Shown: piece by piece, positions 25,993 to 37,297 of the stretch
Layout: every line of letters begins with the position of its first letter
Position numbering within the stretch: position 1 is the stretch's first letter
Assembly (NCBI GenBank): GCA_014871385.1
Contig: CM026431.1
Span: 3,822,604 to 3,886,603 of the forward strand
Length of the DNA: 64,000 nt
From: Ceratodon purpureus
Taxonomy: Eukaryota; Streptophyta; Bryopsida; Pseudoditrichales; Ditrichaceae
Direction: 5' to 3'
Notes under the pieces: model-generated
Seen by the model: the letters and a program-made list of their open reading frames with translations, nothing else
Databases searched by the model: none
Told to the model about the DNA's origin: nothing
Translations under genes and position numbers: made by a program

Positions 25993-28703
25993 CTAGATGT
26001 GAAGTGCAACAGCTATTGAGCCCGCAAGGCTCAGAACCTCGAAAGGCGCTATGCCTCTCACCTCTTTCACCGTGCTGGCACACGAGTCAGTCAGCCAAAA
26101 GTGTGCAAACCCATGAGCCGCACCCTCTGCATTACATCCCAAAATCGAATTCATCAATCAGAAAATTGATCAGCGAAGAACAGAACCTAACATCAATTAG
26201 TCTCGGGCATCAATTAATCATACGAATGCTCTTAGATGCTCGCTTCCTGGATCAATTCAGCTTATATGAGATCTAACATTCAATAAACTTGTGCAATTGA
26301 TGTAACAGGATGTAAACACTTATGTGCAGATAATATACCTCCATTATCGTGGACAAATCGCTCCCATGATCTCTTTGGAAAAACTCCATGAGTAACGTAA
26401 GCACTCACTTTGTTTGCCCCCATGGCTGCCAGAAGCTTCTGTAGTGTGGCACCCAAGCCAAAACGTTCTGTTAAAAAAGGTTTAAAAAACCTCAACATCT
26501 CCAAAGTGGACTTACAAAAGCCAAAGTTAAATATTAAAATGGAGATAGAATATGGAAACAGCTCACTAACCTGGCACTCAATCAAAGTGCCTCCAGACTG
26601 CACCAAGTCGTCTACAATTACAACATGGCGCCCAGTTGGGTCACCCTCCTTCAGCTTAACAATCCGGTTGTTGCCGTCTCTAACCTTCGTACATATGATC
26701 TGCCCATATCCAGCCACTAGTCAATCGCATATTTTTAGGAGTAATAGATGCCAGATTCTCACCACTAATTGGAGCTCCAACACAAATGTTTTACAGTTAA
26801 AGCAACAAGCACCAACTAAAATCAGTGAGATACCATAGGGAAGTGCTGCAGTTGCTTGTAGAATCGCTTCCAAGCACCCTCATCAGGAAATGCGATTGTC
26901 ACGTTGTTGGAGTCTGGAAGCTGGTGGAGCCGATGCTTAAGTAATGGGATACCACTCTCAAAGCATGGCAGCACATTGTCGCCAAAGTAGAATCTTTCCT
27001 GAAAAGGAATATGCCCATGTGCTTTTAGGAATAAGTAATGGAATTCAGCTACAAAGATTCGTTATAAGACGTTGACGTTCTACCAGAAGTATAACAGAGA
27101 CATAATATTAGCACAGAAAATGAGGTTTCCTGATAACTATAAATTTTCATCAGATATACTCACTTGAAGGGCGTGGATGTCAAAAATAACAAGGCTGGTT
27201 GGTCCACCCCTTGAGATTGGGATGTTAGAGAGAATCCTTGCAAGCGTGAAAGCAGTTGCAATGTCTCCTTCATCCTCCATTCGCTCCAACGTTCCAGTGG
27301 GGAAAAATGGCAAAACCAGAGTAAAAGATGACACGAACATGCGCGGCAAGGCATAGATGATTGAGAGCTGCTCAAAAATCACTGCCGGCGAGCTGAAGCT
27401 CGCCAGAAAGGCCACATGCTGACCACGAATTCCGTGTGCATTTGGCACAAAAAGGTTCGGGAATCCATCAGCAAACGTCCTGTTCCATCACACTTAATAT
27501 TACAAACCCCAACCTGTATCCTCAAATAATGTATAACTAAATTCTACTAGACAATTTCAAACTTCAAAGTTTCAAACAACCAGATTGCAAAGACTAACGT
27601 CAAGTATTTCATCTCCTTTAACTAGAAACATACCCCCATCTGATAGACTTCAGCTCGATAGAATCGGTCTCTGCGGCAATACGCCGTGCAAGTTCTTCCG
27701 TCTCATCGCAATAGAATAAGCTCACCTGAAACGTTCACGCACACCCTAAGTATTTATCATCCTCAGAACTTGGTCCAAAAACCTAAAAGAGAACTGTGCA
27801 ATCAATCTAGAAAACTCTAGGTCTCCAAAAATCTACCGATTAAATCCCAAAAGTGTTTCAAATTGCTAAATTGTCATCCAAGTGCATTGCTTTGAACTCC
27901 TGCAAGCCTTGGGTTTCTCTGATAGCTCCAAATCACGTAAACGAAGAGTTGAATTAACACTTCTCTCAAGAGAAATCTATTATCAATCACAAGAACTCAA
28001 AAGACTCTGAAGCGAATTTATGCGTTTAGAAATCGAGATTACAAGTGAAAGAAACCCAGGTATACAAATCTCAATGAATTTCGGAACCCTAAAGACCACT
28101 TCATTGAATCCATCACTCAGTTCCAAATCAACTCAACTGGCTCGTTTTAGAAGGCACAATATCCACTATATCACCCACATAAGATAATTCCTAACCCTTA
28201 AATCCTGTCTGAAGAATTTCACGTTCGACACTACTGTAAATGCAATTCAGAAATTGGTGAGGCTCAACCGTGGCTCCAGTAAATATCCATTTATGCGAAC
28301 ATGAAAAACACTGAAAATTGAAGCAGGCTGGCAGGAACTACACCTGTTTCTTGTTAGGTCGGTCGGTGAGGCTACAAACGTCCCCATTGAGCTCGTTGGC
28401 GTCGACTCCGGAGCCGATCAACGAGGCACTCAAGGGAATGGTGGAGATCCCAGCATAGATGTCAGTGGTAGCCGGCCCAGGGGCGCACGCTTCCGCATCG
28501 GCAGCAGCTGCATTGGCGACCGCGGCAACCTCGTGGGCCTGCACATGCGGCATGATGGCGGAGCACGACACAAACCGGGAGCACGGAGAGAAAATCCGGA
28601 GAGTGGGAACAACAGCAGGCGCGGCGAAACGAGCGGACCGTGGGGCGAGGAAGGAGCTTCTCAGAGAGCACCCGGAGATGGAGAAGGAGGCCAGGGATGC
28701 CAT
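25993..28703 (-). CDS. Ribose-phosphate pyrophosphokinase (PRPP synthase), plant PRS3/PRS4 class
   Basis: Makes phosphoribosyl pyrophosphate from ribose 5-phosphate and ATP, feeding nucleotide, His and Trp synthesis. Exons in coding order: 28344-28703, 27634-27725, 27164-27479, 26834-26998, 26571-26699, 26339-26438, 25993-26126; phases agree, about 431 residues. The core reads [33 protein letters not shown] and the PRPP-binding loop [17 protein letters not shown], with the end [18 protein letters not shown]. The class resembles Arabidopsis PRS3/PRS4, which lack the regulatory features of bacterial Prs (family knowledge). The first exon adds about 120 residues rich in Ser, Ala and Arg ([20 protein letters not shown]), typical of an organelle transit peptide, so a plastid or mitochondrial enzyme is likely; an internal Met at residue 51 (MPHVQAHEV) could start a cytosolic form. 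Variable residues: LTDSC replaces the usual ITDSC in the last exon. Confidence 0.93.
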
Positions 28704-29340
28704 GCGGAGGAGGACGACGATGTCATGGCCAACGGCAAACGCTCCTCACCACCACCACCACCACCCACAATCCAAACCCACCTCAACTGCATCACGCCAC
28801 CATAACCCTCATCAACCCACCAACACCAATCCTCACCAAAAAATCCTCACATCACTTGCAAATCACTCACAACATCAAATTCCTACACGAAAGATAACAT
28901 TGTCATCCTTCAAAACAAACACTAAAACTTAACCCTAAAATGTGAAATCATGAGCCGCCATCTCCAATTCCAAACTGCAAACAATCTCCTAAACCCCGAC
29001 CTCAACTCAACCCTGATGCGACTCTCTCCACATCCAGATTCTCACCTGCACTGGCCAAAGCACAGAATGTGACCACCACTCCCGACCAACGCCCTCCGAA
29101 TCCTCCCCTGCAACCCAAACCCCAAAACCCTTGCAATCACCCCAACATCTGATTTACCTCCGTGGCCTAAACCCCACAACGGAACAAACGAATCGCACAA
29201 TCACATATTCTTCTTCCGTTCCCCAGAATGGATCCGAATGGCTCCGATGCATCAACAGTCCACGCAAGCATGGGAATGCGGCTACCAGATCAGGGAGGCG
29301 CAAGGATGGGACTCAGTCAATGTGAATGGATCGATAACCA
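28704..29340 (-). promoter_or_regulatory. 5' leader and promoter of the PRPP synthase gene
   Basis: Directly upstream of the ATG the plus strand is A/C-rich (G/T-rich on the sense strand) to about 29130. This is the mirror of the composition seen just after the presumed starts of the DENN and proline-rich genes, so the transcription start is probably within or just above this block. No TATA box was identified with confidence. Confidence 0.4.
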
Positions 29341-30892
29341 CTCGCACTTGTTGTAGTTGGCTTTTGTAGCTATGATGTACAAGATCTATCTTACAATTGA
29401 GCATGGTTTGTCTCACTCGACGGTTCCAGGGTGGAATCCGTCGAGGAGACATACCAAGTTGCGGTCAATGTGCTCAACGGCATGGGTCATCTGTCACTAT
29501 GTTCATGGGATTCAATAAAGACAACCATGTAAAATAAACCAGTACTGTCGACGTGAATTCAAAATCCATAACAGAGGAATGGATATAATATACTTCATAT
29601 TTAATTTTAATTTTTTTTAAATAAAATTATTTGGAGTTTCTAAAAGTCCTTAATATTAATCTAATGACAACGTGCTCATCGGCACACGGGTCCCACTAGT
29701 GGTTTTACATGCTATGATGTACAGTACACGATCGTTCTTTCTATTCAAATGGAATTGAATGATTGGACTTGATTTGTGGCTAAATGCATATTGGATATGA
29801 TGTAATTAGTTATGTAAAAAATGATATATGTTTTGAATTTTGATTTATGGAACTACAAGAGTTGCAAATATAAATTGAGGTACATAGTCATATTGAGATT
29901 AGTTATGTTTTCCACATTAAGTGGTAAATTTATTGGACTTTACCTTTCTTGAATAATAAGATTATATGTGTAGTAAATTTTAAAGAATTTTGATTAAAAT
30001 GTATAAACATTATAGAACATTTTAATAGCAAATGAGTTATTTTTATTAACAAATACTCTACTTACTATATTTCAAACATATTTATATTTCATATAAATAA
30101 TTCACATGTTAAATTAGCAATCTTGAACAGTATTATTACATTATTTTGATTCTAGGCCATTGTAATTATACATTATATTATTGATTAAATTGAAATCCAC
30201 CCTTGAGTATTAAATATGTCAAAGTACTATTACTTAGGCAATCAAAAACCATGAGTGAAATCAACAACCTTATTTCATTTATTAGTGGATTGTCACGTGA
30301 ATTGTCAAGTGAATTGTGAGGTTTGATATATTAATCACCATTTAAATATTAATTGTTTAAATACTAAAATATTGTACAATTTAAAGATTGCTTAATCAAT
30401 CATGACTTCTAAAGGCACATTAGAATCCCATTTAAAATAACATGTCAAATGAAATACAACTCAAATATTAAAGAATATACAACTGAAAGATAGTACCAAT
30501 AATATAGTTCAAATAAGTAAATTAAAAAGTCGAATTCAAATTTCCACAAAAATCTAAAATGTTGAAACCAAATGATTCCACCACTTTATGTGTGATGAAG
30601 CTTCCCTTATATGTACTCAAAGGTCTTAGTTGTTGATGCAAGAATAATAAATAATCACATAAAGTATATACAAAAATAAGTAATTGTCCAATGTGGACTA
30701 GATAAACTACATTGATTGCAAGCATGCAAATACATAGAAATACTCATATGAATGACCATCACCCGTACACAAGAACTTGAGTTAACACATGGCTTACAGG
30801 TAGAAAGTGAACAAACAGTTCTAAAGAATCCAAAGTATATTAACCGTGACCGGCCAAAGCAAGTGTGAAAAGCAGTTTCATAAGTTGCCATA
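29341..30892. other. AT-rich intergenic DNA
   Basis: Between the start of the PRPP synthase gene and the end of the NLR gene. Very AT-rich from about 29560, with no supported gene. The last few hundred bases before 30893 should hold the 3' untranslated region of the NLR. Confidence 0.55.
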
Positions 30893-33800
30893 TCAGAATC
30901 TCTGATAATACTTGTAATCTCTGAGTTTGATTGGGGGCGTCTCCAGATCCCTCTCCTCTTTAACACCAAATCCACCCAACATTTCTTTCAGCACCCTTCG
31001 CTTGACCACATCCAACTCAATTTGAATACCAATTTGGACTGGACGCAGGTTGGGCAACTTTGAAAGCATAACAATGTCTTCCTCAAACAACTCCATCCCT
31101 GTAAACCTAATGACAAGTTTCTCCAGATTTGTGCACTTGCTCAACTCTGGCAACCGCACCAACGAACTACAGTACCCAAGATCAAGTTCCTCCAGATTTG
31201 TGCACTTGCTCAACTCTGGCAACCGCACCAACGAACTACAGAGGCTAAGATCAAGATACCGCAACAAAGGTAGATCTCCCACACCCTCCAAACCAGTCAA
31301 ACCCTTGCAATAAAATAATGTCAAGCGATGTAAGTGTTGCAATCCGCTCAAGCTGGGTAGCTTTCTACTCAGTCCACTATATTCCAGTTCACGAAGCTGT
31401 CGAAGACTATCAAGACCCCGCACCTCTGAGGTTCCACAACCTGCAATCTTCAGAATCTGCAAACCGGTGAGCTTCTGCAGATCGGGCACCTCTGAGGTTC
31501 CACAACCTGCAATCTTCAGAATCTGCAAACCGGTGAGCTTCTGCATATCGGGCACCTTCTCCAATGCATGATTACCATCAAGAACCAACTCTCGTAAGCG
31601 AACCGAGTGCTCAAATCCCGAAGCATCCCTCAAATCGTTACAGTACTTGATTCTCAGTGATTGCAGACACTCTGTTCTGAGTCCCGTAAACCCTTGCAAC
31701 CCTTCGATTATTGAAAGCTTAAGAGTCAGCAAAGACGAGCACTTCCCGAAATCGATGCCATCCAGTGCTCGAATATTGACAAGCTTCAGATTGTGCAAGT
31801 TGGAGCAACGAGCAAACACGTCTCTCCCTACAGTAGCCCCAACTCTTTCAACTCGCAGAACCTCAAGTGACTCCGGTAACTGTCCCAAATGTGGCCTGAT
31901 AGGGTCTTTGAACTCTTCAAGACGAAAAATACACGAGCCGACAAAATCTTGAATGGCTTCGGATTGAACCCATTCAAAATAAGCGAGATTCTTCAGGTCT
32001 TCGAGCCCCTCAACTCCACCAAGTTTATCCAGCTGCCGTAATTCCAAGCTTCGTAAAGACCTGAGATCCTTCAAGTTCAGCACTCCTTTCAGATTTCTTA
32101 ATCCCCCGACCTTCAATACAACGACGTTTGAGCAGTGTTCCCACTGGATTCCCTCGAGGCTCGTAATACCACCATTCTTATCTTCATACCACTTATCTTC
32201 ATACCACTTATCTTTATACCACCGTCCAACCACTTCCTCAATACTGACTCGAACCAAGTTCTCCCAAACCCCACCAGATGGCGTCATCTCAAGCTCAGAA
32301 GGGTATGACTCATAAACAAACCGTCGGCTCTGGAAACTTTTATCCTTTATAATTAGCTTCCCTTGCACTTCCAATTTTGCAAACTCCCGGTAGAGATCAT
32401 GCATGCTGAATTTTCCAGCGTTAAGGTCCACTTCCTCCAACAAGCCATTGTCTTTCAATCGCTGCAACTGCAGTTCCCAAAATTCCAAACACAACCGTAT
32501 ATTATATCCACAACCCACCAGACGAAACAACATTCTGCATCACCAGTGTCAGTTTAAGCAGGAAAGATGGATCATGCACAGTGCTTGCATCCACGTCAAC
32601 ATCTACTTAAACCTCAAAACTTCAGATCCAGTATCAACAATGAGGAGGGGTGATATAAGTTACCTGAACTCCGATCTCTTTCCACTTTTTCCGGTGAACA
32701 AGGCCCCACCACTCTCGCAAACAGCTCCAGTACTTATCATCTTTGAAAAGTGCATAGAGTTCATCAAAGTATGGGTGATAACAAACAATGTCCATGAACA
32801 ATGCTTGTTCCTCTGGAGTTAACCGATCGTAATTTAGTCGGATTACCCCGAATACTGGATTCTCCTCCTTGGAGCGAAAATGATCGAAATCTTTTACCTT
32901 CTGTAAGCTCTCCAACCACTGCTCCGGTTCACTTCCCAAACTACCCATATGAATGCCCAACACCTTCACAGCTAACGGGATATAATGATGCTCCTTCTTT
33001 TCATTCTTCCGAAAGTAACACCGTGACACACACTCATCTATCATGTCGATATCACCCTTGTCAACATACTCTCTCCCATTCGCTGCATGATACAGAAACA
33101 AGTTCCTTGCATCCACCTTGGACAGCTCTGGCACCTCAAAACACTGCGACTCATTAATGCCAAGACATCTGAGTGTCCTCAAAGTTCTAGCTGTCACAAT
33201 CATTACACTCCCTTCAGGAAAGGCTGCGTGGTCCAGAAACATTTTGGCATGCTCAATTGACTCGGTATCATCCCACAGATTATCCAGTGCCAAAAATGCC
33301 GGTTGCTCCCATGAGACCCTCTTACATAGAATGTCCTTGCACTGCAAACATATGAACATGTTGTATGATCAGAAAGCCTGCGAGGATTATACACATGCTT
33401 GTACATTGTAGGATACTAGAAAGTAGACCAACAAAAGCTAAGCTGCCAACCAGGCTGTAATGCAATATAAAGATGATATTTTTAAAGAAGTGTGGTTACA
33501 TCCTTCAGATCCTACAACTTCATATTTCCCAATTTCTGATATCATCAAAAGAAGCTGGTTACTCGCGTGTACGTGATGTGACGTTCTCACCTCGCCCTCA
33601 TTGAGATCCCGTAGAACTTCGATACGTGACCTTGTCAACTTCTTCAACACTTCCTGCAGGTGCAACAACTTCTGCGATGAACTTGGATTTGGTGCCATTT
33701 CAACGTGACACACCTTGTCCTCAAACTCCAATGCCAGTTCATTGCACAACACCTTGCACATTGTGGTCTTGCCCAAGCCACCCACTCCGTAATACCCAAT

Positions 33801-35305
33801 CACACGAACTTTATATCTCCCAGAAGTTTGAATACCTCCGATCTGCTCACGGTACACCTGTAGTTCACAATGAAAGGACGGGATGGACACAACAACAGCT
33901 TCATACGGCGATTTGCAAAACATCGGTCAATAAATTCCTAAGTACTCTGCAGTACGCCAAACTAAATATACTGGAGAACCTCAAACTTTGACAAAATAAT
34001 AATTATTTAACTTTTGACATGCATACCTCACATATATTGCTGCCTCCTTGAACATGTGCATCATACCACTTCACGTCTGGTGAAACCAACTTGCATATCA
34101 TTCGTACCACATTCTTTTGATAAGAGGCGAGTGTGCTCAGATCTTGATGGAACTGCATGCCATTGAATGCCTTCAACACCTTTAATGCCTCCTTGTACTC
34201 AGCAACATTGATTCTCGATCGATCCTCCTCAGCCCACCCAGCCCACTTTCTAAACCATCCCTCTTGTCTTGTTTGATCACTAAACTCACTTACCGACAAT
34301 CCCATAAACACTGGTAAGATCTTCAGATTGGGATTTCGTCCTGACTTCTTAGCTCGCACAAATTCAACCAGTTCGATCATCGGCCACTTGGATGTGAAGT
34401 ACTCCTCCGACACAACCACCACTGCCAAATTGCAGTGCTGAGCAGCTTCAAATATGTGCTCTGGAAATCTCTCGGCCTTTGGCAAGCTTGATTCACGTAT
34501 GTCAAAAAATGGGAACCGATGGTGATCCTCCAAGTCCTTACACAAGTTCTCGACGAAGTACTTTTGCGCACCACTGTGGCTCAAGAAGATCTTATGTTTG
34601 GGCTGTGATGTCGAAGGAGGGTCTGGTTCAGTGCTTGATCTGGAACAGAAACGAAGTTTCCAAATAAACATGCAAATAATGTCATGCAAAACCGCTTCTA
34701 GAAAAGAGCATATGGTACCGATCAAAGTGGGAAAAGGCTGCTGATTCACTAGAGTACATAGCTTGCAAGTACGATGAAGAACACAAAGCAACCATGGAAT
34801 GCCTGGTGCAAGAAATAGTTCTAATATCATAGTAGAGGCCGTTTTAACGAGCCTCCAAATTTTATTCCGTGCACAGATATTTGCTTCGTGTTTCATATCA
34901 AACTGTACACTGAATGATATACCCTCTCACCTATCATTGTCGGCATTCGTTTCCGCCGTGCACCTCGTTGCCTCGTCATTATTCGCCCGGTCCCCAGACT
35001 GCAAACACATGCTCCTTGCTTTCAGGACGGTACAAATGTAGGCTGTTGCAACGATCACATGTGGCGTTGATGTAGTTTCACTATACCGGTGCAGCTTTGA
35101 CAATATGGTAACAGAGATGAAATGAAATGTTTATTTTAGTGGACCTATCTACACGATTCAACGAATTCGTTTTTAAGAATGACAAAGCTGTATAATGTGT
35201 GCATCAAGGACTATAACTAGAATGAAAAGTTGAAATAGGAAATTGACATACACAAAGATGTAAATATTCGCAAAAAGCCCAAATTTTTGCCCAAAACCTG
35301 TCCAT
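30893..35305 (-). CDS. TIR-NB-LRR (TNL) immune receptor
   Basis: Intracellular NLR receptor, about 1100 residues in six exons: 35252-35305, 34931-34998, 34027-34639, 33591-33857, 32664-33341, 30893-32534. The first ATG (MDRFWAKIWAFCEYLHLC) is chosen because its exon joins in phase to the next two. TIR: HKIFLSHSGAQKYFVENLC to SKWPMIELVEFVRAK. NB-ARC: P-loop GVGGLGKTT, kinase-2 AFLALDNLWDD, RNBS-B-like GSVMIVTART, IPLAVKVLG in place of GLPLA, MHD box SMHDLYREFAKLE. Then leucine-rich repeats to the stop. TIR domains of such receptors cleave NAD+ to trigger defence (family knowledge). Oddity: the obvious last intron (donor GTAACT at 32663, acceptor TGCAG ending 32535) leaves the LRR exon one base out of frame. 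A weak donor (AAA|GTGGAA) further upstream would restore the frame. So the gene may use an unusual junction or be inactivated. Three tandem duplications lie in the last exon. Confidence 0.85.
31117..31241 (-). repeat. LRR duplication, 69-bp period
   Basis: Two nearly identical copies of a 23-residue LRR unit (containing SSLVRLPELSKCTNLE) lie 69 bp apart, from 31117 and from 31186. The period is a multiple of three and keeps the frame. Confidence 0.85.
31421..31552 (-). repeat. LRR duplication, 66-bp period
   Basis: 31421-31486 and 31487-31552 are adjacent copies that I can tell apart at only one base. Each encodes 22 residues (QKLTGLQILKIAGCGTSEV), one LRR unit. The near identity points to a very recent duplication. 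Confidence 0.9.
32170..32222 (-). repeat. 15-bp tandem repeat in the NLR
   Basis: About three copies of a 15-bp unit encoding WY(K/E)DK lie between the MHD region and the first LRRs. In frame, so it only lengthens the linker. Confidence 0.8.
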
Positions 35306-36179
35306 TTCGAAGGCCAGATCCAGGAACCTGCAAGACGAAAAGAATTTTGGAGATTGCATATTACTGCACTTAGAAACTAAGCAGCTCTGGTTAACAATTT
35401 CTAGACTAGGCTGTTCAAGCACAAGGTTCAATATGTCTCATCGATACCGGAGGAAACCCCAGACAAATAAATTCAACACGCTATCAAATACTGCATTCGA
35501 AAGCAAACATCTTAAAATTGTAGATGTACAAAACTCGGACAACAAGTTTCTAACGAAACCCTGACCTATTTCCGACGGACGCGTCGGATGCGTTTGCCCT
35601 GCTCCTCTTTCCCCACACCTCACTCACTTTTCCTTCCGATCAGACAAGGCAGCTCTGATACCATCAACCGCGTTCACATCCGCTAGTAAAGTACCGTCAC
35701 TTGGAATGCACAAAATTACGAATTGAATGTCGGTGAAATGTCCCAAATAGTCACTCGAACTGCTAAGAACTACCAAACAACAAACTAGATCCACTAAACA
35801 ACAGACTAGATCCACTAAACAACAGACTAGATCCACTAAACAACAGACTAGATCCACTAAATAACAAACTAGAATCACTACGACCTTAACACACAAGCAA
35901 CAACACAAATCTCACGCTTACAAAACGAAACCCCACATACCAGTCTGTACACCGCTCCCTCTCTTCCTCCCTAGAAAGCACCAAAGTGGATCCAAGGGAA
36001 GGACACAACACGACGTCTGCATGCTCACAGATCCACCAACAGCACCAACACAAGCGCAACTCCAGAATTCCCAAAGCAACACGCCTTGTAAAGAGCATCT
36101 GCCAGGACCTGGGGTAAGTGCAACAGTGCCAACATACCAACAGTGTCACAATTCGTTGGTCCGATGAAGTCTCAGTCAG
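35306..36179 (-). other. Upstream region of the NLR gene
   Basis: Probable 5' leader and promoter of the NLR. The acceptor-like sequence cttgcag just before the first coding exon (near 35330) suggests an upstream noncoding exon, possibly in 35440-35620. A 21-bp minisatellite lies inside this stretch. Confidence 0.35.
35774..35878. repeat. 21-bp minisatellite, five copies
   Basis: Five head-to-tail copies of a 21-bp unit built around actagatccactaaacaac, with a few substitutions in the first and last copies. The period is a multiple of three, so it gives an open frame with repeating VCCLVDL on the minus strand; I treat that as a by-product and not a protein. Confidence 0.9.
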
Positions 36180-36920
36180 CTTCATCGTGTTTCTTCAAAT
36201 CAAAACCTTGCTCAATACCCACTCGAATCGACTTCTCCCAAACTCCGCCTGATGACTTCATCTCCAACTTAGAAGGGCATGAGTGCCGCACTGCCGGCCA
36301 TATTAAACAAACCTTTGGCTGTTGAAACTTGCGATTCCATATGTGTTAAGTCAAGTTGAAGGTCATGCATGCTGGACTTCCCGGAGCTGATGCAAACATC
36401 CTCCAGTGAACCCTTCTCCTTCAAATTAACGCTGCAACTGCGATTGCAAATTCCACACAAACAACTGAATCATCTACACACTGCACAGCTCACCAAACCT
36501 ATCAAGGTTCGTCGACACTAGAGTGTCTATCATTTTAGGATACAAACATCATATCACACATCCACGTCTGCATCTATTTTGCCTCACACAGACAAATCCA
36601 GTTTCAAGACTGGTTTGGATGACATACTTGTACCTGATCAGTTCTGCAAACAAGTCCCAACCACTCTCTAAAATTGTCCACGACAGGCCCCAGCGACATT
36701 GCCGATTCAAGTACACTGGGGGATGATCAACCATGCCCAGAAACGATGATTGTTCTCGTTTCATACTTTAATCTGATGACTGACTCCGAAAACAGGATTC
36801 TCCTCTGAAAAGTGGAAATCAAAATTCCTGACCCTAAGCAAGCACTTCAACCACTGTATGGGATCGTTTCCCAAACTACCCAAATGTAGGCATCATCAGA
36901 CCGCAACCATGGGCCACCTG
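36180..36920 (-). pseudogene. Broken fragment of a second NLR gene
   Basis: This stretch matches the intact NLR at about 32230-32960 in the same order and orientation. Shared blocks include ctcccaaac near 36234 (the start of the LRR linker), catgcatgctg near 36365 (the SMHDL box), cgctgcaactgc near 36431, and ttcccaaactacccaaatg near 36868 (the GSLGS region of NB-ARC). Between these blocks the reading frame is interrupted several times by stops and length changes, and neither the TIR and P-loop side nor the LRR side continues. It is the remnant of a tandem duplicate covering the end of NB-ARC and the start of the LRR part. Confidence 0.75.
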
Positions 36921-37297
36921 TATATAGAAAACATCAAAATTTGCTGAAGCTATCAACAGAAGGAGATTAATACAGGTGAGCTTCGTTTCGAAATTCATCT
37001 GCTCAATTGATAAAATTGTCAATACATATAATAGCTGGGGTTGGCTGTTTCAGTACAACCTACTGGAGTTGAAGGATTCGGTTCAGCCCAGTAGTATTTT
37101 AGCTCCTCTAAGATATTGCATCAGTGGTTTGTTGTCGGTACAAATCTTGCAATTTGCTTGCCCCTCGCTGGCTATGACGATGAATTCAAGCAATTAACTT
37201 TACAGAGCAAATGACGTGATCGCAACGAGTACAACACTAACTGAACCAGGGTACAGGTCAAGAATTACAACTCTTCATTACAGTCATGGTACATAAA

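Noticed and set aside
34640-34896. In-frame extension upstream of the TIR exon with hydrophobic residues
   Set aside because: It is intron: an acceptor at 34640 and two upstream exons join in phase and give a more usual N-terminus.
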